From assembly GCA_903845085.1 (NCBI GenBank), contig CAIMWD010000103.1:1-36408 (forward strand): DNA of 36,408 nucleotides, read 5' to 3'. This document shows, one piece after another, positions 1 to 5,725 of this stretch. The position numbers and the translations under genes were made by a program. The notes under the pieces are model-generated. The model saw nothing but the letters and a program-made list of their open reading frames with translations, was not told the origin of the DNA and made no database searches. Source of the DNA: an uncultured Acidimicrobiaceae bacterium. Lineage in GTDB: Bacteria > Actinomycetota > Acidimicrobiia > Acidimicrobiales > Bog-793. Numbering within the stretch: the stretch's first letter is position 1; every line of letters begins with the position of its first letter.

Positions 1-26
1 CATCTTGAGCGCGCAAGACCGGGCGA

Positions 27-44
27 AGGTGCGTAAGCGCACCT
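27..44 (-). terminator. possible terminator hairpin downstream of the SpoIID-like gene
   Basis: A 7-bp perfect stem (AGGTGCG / CGCACCT) with a TAAG loop lies 26 bases past the stop codon of the minus-strand SpoIID-like gene. No T-run follows on either strand, so intrinsic termination is doubtful; it may only be a 3' stabilising hairpin. Confidence 0.3.
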
Positions 45-69
45 CTGACTGACCCTCTTCGCTAGGGGA

Positions 70-1590
70 TCACGCGGGAATAGCGGAGACCACAGGTTGG
101 CCAGATCGCCGAAGTCCCGCAATCGCAAACCAATTTGACTGAAGTCCTAGCGCCGCCGCGAAGGCGTCACCGGAGATGACGAGTCGACCTTTCTTGCCAT
201 GGAGAAGCACGGTCAACGCGCGCCCACCGAGCGCGCCGAGGTGATTACGCGTCACGACGTGCATGCTGATGAGCGCGCCGATGGAACCAAAGTGACGTCG
301 CAACTCTGCTCCGGTCAGGGTGACCTGCCAGGTGTGCGAGGGATTGCACTCGGCCGGGACTGTCGGATCGATGCACGCATCGCCTCGGTCGCGGGTTGCG
401 GGAAAGGTCGAGGGAGCGCTGTATCCACCGGTAGAGGCAGAGAAGGTCGTCTGCACGGCGACCGAGGGGTTGGTCGCGAGCACCCGAATCTCTCCAGCGG
501 TCTGTGCCACCGCAAGGTCACTCATCGGAGATTCATAGTTTGCGCCGCTATAAACCTGACACGACGTGGTGTCGCAGATGTTCGCGTAGCCATTCCAGCC
601 GCCCGAAGATGCGTAACCCATCGCGTAGGAGCGCGAAGCAACGGCCTGAGCGAGTAACGCCTGGTATCCCCATGGCTCACCGCCAGAGGCTGTTGTCGTG
701 GTGCCAACCGTGCCCCATGAGGCAGAGACCTCAGAGGGCACAACGCCGCGGAGGTATGACTCCAGTGGCACCACATTCAGCGTGCGTTCGTAACCTTGAC
801 GGTCATATGCCTCGATGCCACCACGGAGCGACTCATCGACTCCATCGTGACGACAGAGTACTTCGAGTGATCCGAGTGGCGCCGTAGCGCTCACCGGTGA
901 TGCGATGATCGGGTTGACGAGACCAGTTGCAACGGGCGTCGATGCCGTCGAGACAGAGCCACAACTCGGACCCTCATAGGCGTTCCACGTTCCATTGGGT
1001 TCGAGGTGTAGGTCGATCGCTGTGCTCGCTGGAACGACAAAGCTCGTTGGCGTAACCACCCTGGTCGTTGTGGGAGAGATTGGCGAGGTCGTTGATGTCG
1101 AGGTTGTCGTCGAGGTTGTCGATGTAGTGGTCGTTGAGGTGGTTGGCACCGTCGGTACCCCGCCCTGAGAGGTGACCGCCAGTGTCGTCGCAGCGGTCAC
1201 GATCGGGTCATAACCGAAATTCGTGACGAGGTTGGTGTTCTCGTTTATGACTACGGTGACCGTCGGGTTTAATCCAGCTGGGGTTGCCGAGAGCGACCCT
1301 GACGAAGTTCCTCCGTAGTAATGGCCAAGGATCCGTTCATAGCCAAAGTGGTAGCGAACGGCATAGCCAAATGCTCCCCACTGACCCATTCCCGAGCCCG
1401 CGCCCCATCCATGACCGACCAGCGTGAGTGCAGTTATGCGTGCTAGGTGTGAGTTGCGCGAGGGTGTGGTTGCGGAGGCGACATTCGATATGAACGAGGT
1501 TCCCGCCATGCAAGCGATAACCACCGCAGCGGAGATCTTTTGCGCGCAAAGCGAGGTGCGGCCGTGAGAGCGACGCTGAGAAGGGTTCAC
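70..1590 (-). CDS. secreted SpoIID/LytB-domain protein
   Basis: 506 residues from a GTG start. The N-terminus has a basic stretch, a hydrophobic core (about residues 18-38) and a likely signal-peptidase site near ASA (38-40). A GHGWGAGSGMGQWGAFG motif at 59-75 matches the conserved GHG.G.GMSQ.GA segment of SpoIID proteins. A Thr/Ser-rich linker covers about 147-175. The C-terminal half holds the SpoIID core, including VVPLESYLRGVVPSEV and a run rich in AVASRSYA. SpoIID proteins are lytic transglycosylases acting on peptidoglycan glycan strands; outside spore formers the family is common in actinobacteria with unclear roles. It lies 47 bases downstream of a glycosyltransferase gene on the same strand, so it may be the last gene of the export operon. 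No clear Shine-Dalgarno precedes the GTG, so the start is the least certain part. Activity is inferred from the family only. Confidence 0.8.
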   Translation of the reverse strand: MNPSQRRSHGRTSLCAQKISAAVVIACMAGTSFISNVASATTPSRNSHLARITALTLVGHGWGAGSGMGQWGAFGYAVRYHFGYERILGHYYGGTSSGSLSATPAGLNPTVTVVINENTNLVTNFGYDPIVTAATTLAVTSQGGVPTVPTTSTTTTSTTSTTTSTSTTSPISPTTTRVVTPTSFVVPASTAIDLHLEPNGTWNAYEGPSCGSVSTASTPVATGLVNPIIASPVSATAPLGSLEVLCRHDGVDESLRGGIEAYDRQGYERTLNVVPLESYLRGVVPSEVSASWGTVGTTTTASGGEPWGYQALLAQAVASRSYAMGYASSGGWNGYANICDTTSCQVYSGANYESPMSDLAVAQTAGEIRVLATNPSVAVQTTFSASTGGYSAPSTFPATRDRGDACIDPTVPAECNPSHTWQVTLTGAELRRHFGSIGALISMHVVTRNHLGALGGRALTVLLHGKKGRLVISGDAFAAALGLQSNWFAIAGLRRSGQPVVSAIPA

Positions 1591-1637
1591 GAGTGAGAGA
1601 TGTTAGGGGTCGTCATCAAAAAATGGGGGTCGCGGAC

Positions 1638-2729
1638 CTATCCGTTCAGCGCGATCGCTCGAGTAATCGCTCCGCGGAGAGCATCCTCGGCCGCCGCGAG
1701 CGTAAGCGTTGCTGCTCGGCGACGGCCGCGGCGGCGTAGCTCTTCAGAGAGCGACCCGTCGAGCAGCAGCTCATGCACCACGCTCGCTACAAGATCGGGT
1801 GACTTATCCTGCAAAAGGACGGCACCATCGAGGACCGTTCCCGGTACCGCTGCGGCGGCATTGGCCACTACAAGCAGTCCGCGGCTCATCGCCTCGACCA
1901 GTGGTGCGCAAAATCCCTCGTGATCCGAGAGACAGACGAAGACGTCGGCGAGTTGGTAATAAGCAGCCAACTCAGCTGAGGAGACCGAGCCGGCAAGTGT
2001 GATGCAATCCTCAAGATGGAGATGATGTATGAGCCGCACCAAAGCAGCTCGATAGGCATTACCCATCTCACGACCCACGATATGCAACCGAGCGTTGGGA
2101 TCAAAGAGCGCCCGGTACCGCGAGAAGGCCATAATGAGATCATGCTGGGCCTTATGCGGAGCAATCTGGCCCACAAAGAGCCAGTCTGTGCCCTCTCGCT
2201 CAACGAAGCGTGCAAGGACCTCCCTATCGGGCGCCTCAATCAGATTTCCCTCAGCGATCAGTACCGAGACGACCTCGGCGTGTTGGTAACCAAGTTCTAC
2301 GAGCTCACTCGCGTTAAAGGCAGAGTCTGCGATCGCGAAGTGAACGATAGGTGCAAGCTCGGCGAGTTGACGCCGGCCGAGCCGTGTCTCCTCGCCGAGT
2401 GGAGGAAGCCAACGCTCCACAAGCTCTGCCGGTGTGATGTTGTGATAATCAAGCATCTTGTGCTGTGAATAAGCGGCAAAGATCTCTGCGGCTGGACTTC
2501 CAATTGAACATTGGTACATCACCCAGCGCCCGGAGTCGCCCTCGTCGATGAACTGTTCCAAGGGCTGGACTCGACCCTCGACACCGGGCCCTAACACCTG
2601 CGCGTAGATCGTGGAATCAAAGCCCATCTCCCTCAGGACGCGCTGGACTCCAAAGGTATGATTTGAGACCGCGTCATATTCAACGATGGAGGGGATGATC
2701 TGATCGATACGTCGTGGGCGCTCGCTCAT
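1638..2729 (-). CDS. GT4-family (GT-B) glycosyltransferase
   Basis: 363 residues. The C-terminal donor-binding half is clear: FVGQIAPHKAQHDLI (185-199) resembles the GT4 segment following the linker, RLHIVG (214-219) follows, and the E-x7-E motif is EGFCAPLVE (E271 and E279). The N-terminal acceptor half is more divergent, as usual. GT4 enzymes are retaining transferases using NDP-sugars at the cytoplasmic membrane face. The ATG start overlaps the stop of the upstream 95-residue gene as ATGA, which indicates translational coupling inside the wzm-wzt operon. The sugar and acceptor cannot be read from sequence; by context it helps build the polysaccharide exported by the neighbouring ABC transporter. 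The family call is firm, the substrate unknown. Confidence 0.88.
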   Translation of the reverse strand: MSERPRRIDQIIPSIVEYDAVSNHTFGVQRVLREMGFDSTIYAQVLGPGVEGRVQPLEQFIDEGDSGRWVMYQCSIGSPAAEIFAAYSQHKMLDYHNITPAELVERWLPPLGEETRLGRRQLAELAPIVHFAIADSAFNASELVELGYQHAEVVSVLIAEGNLIEAPDREVLARFVEREGTDWLFVGQIAPHKAQHDLIMAFSRYRALFDPNARLHIVGREMGNAYRAALVRLIHHLHLEDCITLAGSVSSAELAAYYQLADVFVCLSDHEGFCAPLVEAMSRGLLVVANAAAAVPGTVLDGAVLLQDKSPDLVASVVHELLLDGSLSEELRRRGRRRAATLTLAAAEDALRGAITRAIALNG

Positions 2730-3013
2730 CTGCGTGCACCTCCCCTACGAAGCGTGGCCAATACCAGCCGCTTCACCGTTGGTCGAAGCGCATGCGGCAC
2801 CAAAGTTCGCACAAGACGGCGGAGCATCATCGATCGCGCAATGGGATCAGGTCGTCGAAGTGCCGCGCGAGCACAGCGAGAGAAGAGAGAATCGAGATCC
2901 GCTTTGGTTGCATGCGCATGCGCCGTCACATCTGCATGACTTGCTACCCCTCTGATGGCTCGTGCCATAAGCGAATCGATCGCCCGCGCGAACTCATCGT
3001 CGGTGAACTCCAC
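2726..3013 (-). CDS. small protein of unknown function in the polysaccharide export operon
   Basis: 95 residues from a GTG start, placed 3 bases after the wzt stop and overlapping the next glycosyltransferase start as ATGA. This packing is the main reason to treat it as real. The N-terminal third is acidic (EFTDDEFARAID), the middle is Ala/His-rich, and the C-terminal 40 residues are strongly basic and amphipathic, with RRLVRTLV and VKRLVLATLRRG. There is no signal peptide, no hydrophobic transmembrane stretch and no recognised domain. The basic amphipathic tail could lie along the inner membrane surface. I do not recognise the family; a scaffold linking the glycosyltransferase to the exporter is only a guess from position. 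Confidence 0.65.
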   Translation of the reverse strand: MEFTDDEFARAIDSLMARAIRGVASHADVTAHAHATKADLDSLFSRCARAALRRPDPIARSMMLRRLVRTLVPHALRPTVKRLVLATLRRGGARR

Positions 3014-3016
3014 CGA

Positions 3017-4213
3017 CTACACGCCCTCCCCTGCCTCCATACGCATCGGCATGGAGAACAGTCCGGTCGATAGATCGGGGTTCATTACCTCAAAGGTGGT
3101 CCCTTGATAAGCCAACATGATGCCCTGCCCATCTCGAACGTCGATGTTCACGGTAAAGCGGCCATCAAGGAGTGGGATCGTGTCGAAGATAAAACTCACC
3201 CGATTCGGCCCTGCATCAAGGACGTCTCCGCCGGGCAATGCCTCACTGATCTGAGCCGAGACGACCTCGTTACGCTCCGAGAGCATGACGACGCCAAACC
3301 GCGCACCGGGGATCTCCTCACGCGCCGCAAGCTCAGCCGTAATCCTCAGCGGCTCTCCCGTAATCAGGTAGGGCCGCTCGCCAAAACCAGGATGGTCGAC
3401 CGTGAGACTGGTGAACTCCGCAAGGCGCTTCTCCAGCGCACTCGGCATTCCCTCGACCTCAGGCTCGGCGACCACAAGGCCTGCCGTGATGAGTGTCTCA
3501 CGGAAGGCACGTATGGCGGGTCCCGGCTCGTCTACAGCGACCACATGTCCATGGTCCATCACGATGATCTCATCGCAGAGCTGACGCAGGAGATCCGGCG
3601 CGTGCGACACCACGATGATGGTGCGTCCGTCACGCTGAAATTCTGCGACCTTGTCGAGACACTTTGCCTGAAACCGTTCGTCACCAACCGCGAGCACCTC
3701 GTCGACAAGCAGCACATCTGGCTCGACATTGACCGCCACCGCAAAACCGAGTCGCACATACATTCCCGAGGAGTAGTACTTCACCTGGTTATCGATGAAC
3801 TGCTCTAACTCTGCAAACTCGACAATTGCATCGAAACGTCGATCGATGTCGCGGCGTGAGAGGCCGAGAAGGGAGCCATTGAGATAGATATTGTCGCGAC
3901 CGGAGAGCTCGGGCTGCATCCCCGCGCCCAGCTCCAGCATCGCAGCGAGGTGCCCACGGACCACGACCTGTCCGGTGGTCGGCTGCAAGATACCCGCGAC
4001 ACATTTGAGCAGCGTCGATTTCCCGCAGCCGTTACGACCGAGGATTCCTACGGAGCCTCCCTCCGCGATCTCGAGATTGACCTCAGCGAGCGCCCAAAAG
4101 TCCTCATAGGGGACCTTGCCGGCGTGGAGAATGCGCTCCTTTAACGAGGTGTACTTCTGGTGGTAGAGCCGAAACCGTTTAGAGAGATCTTGCACCTCGA
4201 CCGCATTTGCCAT
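3017..4213 (-). CDS. wzt: polysaccharide ABC exporter ATPase with C-terminal Wzt-type domain
   Basis: 398 residues. The nucleotide-binding domain fills about 1-250: Walker A GRNGCGKST (59-67), signature YYSSGMYVRLGF (146-157) and Walker B LLVDEVLAVGD (168-178). The YSSGM signature and LAVGD ending typify the Wzt/TagH/RfbE polysaccharide exporters. Residues of about 260-390 form an extra beta-rich domain matching the position and length of the Wzt C-terminal carbohydrate-binding domain, which in E. coli O8/O9a recognises the modified non-reducing chain end. It drives export of a lipid-linked glycan across the inner membrane with the permease five bases upstream. The start is ATG, and the gene is followed closely by the 95-residue gene. 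The substrate is not identifiable; a role in teichoic-acid-like export is an alternative. Confidence 0.9.
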   Translation of the reverse strand: MANAVEVQDLSKRFRLYHQKYTSLKERILHAGKVPYEDFWALAEVNLEIAEGGSVGILGRNGCGKSTLLKCVAGILQPTTGQVVVRGHLAAMLELGAGMQPELSGRDNIYLNGSLLGLSRRDIDRRFDAIVEFAELEQFIDNQVKYYSSGMYVRLGFAVAVNVEPDVLLVDEVLAVGDERFQAKCLDKVAEFQRDGRTIIVVSHAPDLLRQLCDEIIVMDHGHVVAVDEPGPAIRAFRETLITAGLVVAEPEVEGMPSALEKRLAEFTSLTVDHPGFGERPYLITGEPLRITAELAAREEIPGARFGVVMLSERNEVVSAQISEALPGGDVLDAGPNRVSFIFDTIPLLDGRFTVNIDVRDGQGIMLAYQGTTFEVMNPDLSTGLFSMPMRMEAGEGV

Positions 4214-4218
4214 CGCGC

Positions 4219-5247
4219 TCAGAGCTCCTCGGCAAAATTGCCCTCAATACGCCCAAAGACGTAGAGAGCAAGCGCCAAGAGAACGAGAGCTCCAAAGAGC
4301 ACCCAACCGAGCATCGCGAGATAGAAGTGGTACGGGTAATTTGCAAGAACTGCGCCGGGGCAGACGCTCTGCACGCCCCTTATAACGACCGCCTTGCCGT
4401 GCTCTAGCACCACGCCACATCCCGCCGGGGCAACATTGCCGTAGATCGCCCGCTGAAAAGAGAGCACGAGTGGCGTGACTGGATCAGCCAGGAAGAGATA
4501 GCCCAGCCATTTTGCATGGTGGTACACCTTGTTGAAGCTGTAGATGATCGGCACTCCCCAGAACCAGACCGTCATTAACACCTGAATGAGGTGCTCAACA
4601 TCGCGCAGATAGACATTGATTGCAGAGAGCGCGATGGCGAGCGCCGTGGTCAAAATCACGAGATCGACAACAGCGAAGGGGATCAGCGGGAGATAGCTCC
4701 AATCGGGCGCGTAACGAAAGCCGAGGAGGAAGATCACGAGCACGATCAGCTGAAAACCGAGAAAGACCAGCGAAGTGCCCACCTGCGAGATGGCAAGGAT
4801 CTCTCGGGGGAAGGAGACCTTTTTCACGATTCCTGCATTTGCAACGACGGAGTTGGCCGAGGTGATCAGCGAGACGCTGAAAAAGTTCCAGACCAGCAGA
4901 CCACTAAAAAGGTAGATCGCGAACTGCGGAATTCCGCTCTTGAGAAAATAAGTGAAGACGAGCCAATAGACCACCAGCACGACCGCTGGATTGAGCATCG
5001 ACCAGAAAAAGCCAAGCACACTCCCCTTGTACTTAACCTTGAGCTCTTTGCGCACGAGAAAGAGAAGAAGTTCACGAGAGCGCCAAATTTCGCGCAGGCG
5101 AGGTCGTAGACGTACCCGCGCCGAGACCACCCGCGCGCTGTGGTCCCGATGGCGAACGACGGAACCCATCGCTGCATCATCGGCGCGCGAGAGGGCGCTC
5201 GCCGATCGCACCTCGCCAGTCTCACTGGCATTACTCACGGTGCTCAT
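4219..5247 (-). CDS. wzm: polysaccharide ABC exporter permease (ABC-2 type)
   Basis: 342 residues. A hydrophilic N-terminus of about 60 residues leads into LLLFLVRKELKVKYKGSVLG, the cytoplasmic amphipathic segment typical of Wzm/TagG permeases. About six transmembrane helices follow, for example the stretches near VVLVVYWLVFTYFL and LVFLGFQLIVLVIFLLGF. The protein is about 70-80 residues longer than E. coli Wzm, mainly because of the N-terminus and a Cys-containing periplasmic loop near the C-terminus (CGVVLEHGKAVVIRGVQSVC). It pairs with the ATPase 5 bases downstream and is the first gene of the operon. Its ATG faces the divergent coiled-coil/glycosyltransferase operon across 151 bases. An AAGGGG sequence about 10 bases upstream may serve as ribosome binding site. 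Confidence 0.9.
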   Translation of the reverse strand: MSTVSNASETGEVRSASALSRADDAAMGSVVRHRDHSARVVSARVRLRPRLREIWRSRELLLFLVRKELKVKYKGSVLGFFWSMLNPAVVLVVYWLVFTYFLKSGIPQFAIYLFSGLLVWNFFSVSLITSANSVVANAGIVKKVSFPREILAISQVGTSLVFLGFQLIVLVIFLLGFRYAPDWSYLPLIPFAVVDLVILTTALAIALSAINVYLRDVEHLIQVLMTVWFWGVPIIYSFNKVYHHAKWLGYLFLADPVTPLVLSFQRAIYGNVAPAGCGVVLEHGKAVVIRGVQSVCPGAVLANYPYHFYLAMLGWVLFGALVLLALALYVFGRIEGNFAEEL

Positions 5248-5280
5248 GCAGATGATGCCCCTTTGGTCACAGTGATCTCG

Positions 5281-5299
5281 CCGCCAAACGTCGTGGCGG
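5281..5299. promoter_or_regulatory. inverted repeat in the divergent promoter region of the polysaccharide locus
   Basis: CCGCCA and TGGCGG flank a 7-base spacer between the divergently transcribed wzm and coiled-coil genes. The position suits an operator or a 5' untranslated hairpin controlling either operon. GC-rich 6-bp arms can arise by chance, and no convincing -35/-10 pair was found here. Confidence 0.22.
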
Positions 5300-5363
5300 A
5301 GCGCGCGATCGATCCTAGCGGCGGGGGGTCAAAAGAATGGGCGCAGTGAGAAAGGTAGGTAGC

Positions 5364-5414
5364 ATGACGAACGGGAGCATCGAACCTCGGAGGATGGCGT
5401 GCCAGAGCGAGTAA
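5364..5414 (+). other. possible 16-residue leader ORF overlapping the coiled-coil gene start
   Basis: An ATG preceded by AAAGGTAGGT opens a 16-codon frame that stops (TAA) 13 bases inside the next gene, in another frame. Its translation would pass over the ribosome binding site of the coiled-coil gene, so it could couple or attenuate that gene. Frames this short are common by chance, so this is only a candidate. Confidence 0.15.
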
Positions 5415-5725
5415 AGCGACACCTACTTCGGCGTGCGCGCACCGCAGCATCACTGCCGGGTCGGGTCGTTGCGACAGAGGATCGTACCGATGCTATTGAG
5501 GCCCATGTCGTCGCCAAGATCGATGAGATGCGAGCCGAACTTGCGCAGCTGCGCATGCTGGTTGAGGCTCAACTTGAGGCCGATGCCGAGGCGACGGAGC
5601 TCATGGGGCGACTACTGCAAAGTACCGATGCCCGTATCCGTGCGCTCGAGGAGGAACCGGACTATCCCCCGGCGCGCACGCTCGGTCTCGGCGAGGTCGC
5701 GGAGACCCCCTCACTTGGTGCCTGA
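5399..5725 (+). CDS. small coiled-coil protein coupled to the tandem glycosyltransferase
   Basis: 108 residues from a GTG start with GGAGG five bases upstream. The first 24 residues are basic and amphipathic (VKRHLLRRARTAAS) and could bind membrane. Residues of about 32-83 form a predicted coiled coil; hydrophobic positions I41, M44, L48, L51, V55 follow 3-4 spacing. A short Pro-containing acidic tail follows (EEEPDYPPARTLG). There is no signal peptide and no catalytic motif. The last 8 bases overlap the GTG start of the tandem glycosyltransferase, so the two products are probably made together. Coiled-coil partners of chain-extending glycosyltransferases include the ruler region of WbdD in E. 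coli O8/O9a, which motivates a chain-length or scaffold hypothesis. Function is inferred from architecture and context; I do not recognise a family. Confidence 0.7.
   Translation: MPERVKRHLLRRARTAASLPGRVVATEDRTDAIEAHVVAKIDEMRAELAQLRMLVEAQLEADAEATELMGRLLQSTDARIRALEEEPDYPPARTLGLGEVAETPSLGA

Noticed and set aside
1088-1145. Short tandem-like GTTGTCGAGGT repeats resembling a minisatellite or CRISPR-like array
   Set aside because: They are the codons of the Thr/Ser linker in the SpoIID-like protein; repeats have no spacers and stay in frame.
3104-3808. Open frame of 234 codons antisense to wzt
   Set aside because: His/Asp/Arg-rich shadow of the ABC ATPase with no recognisable domain.
5433-5717. 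N-terminal extension of the tandem glycosyltransferase by 95 residues
   Set aside because: The stretch is the out-of-frame reading of the coiled-coil gene, is Arg/Ser-rich without GT similarity, and GTG 5718 fits both the overlap and the start of the GT fold.
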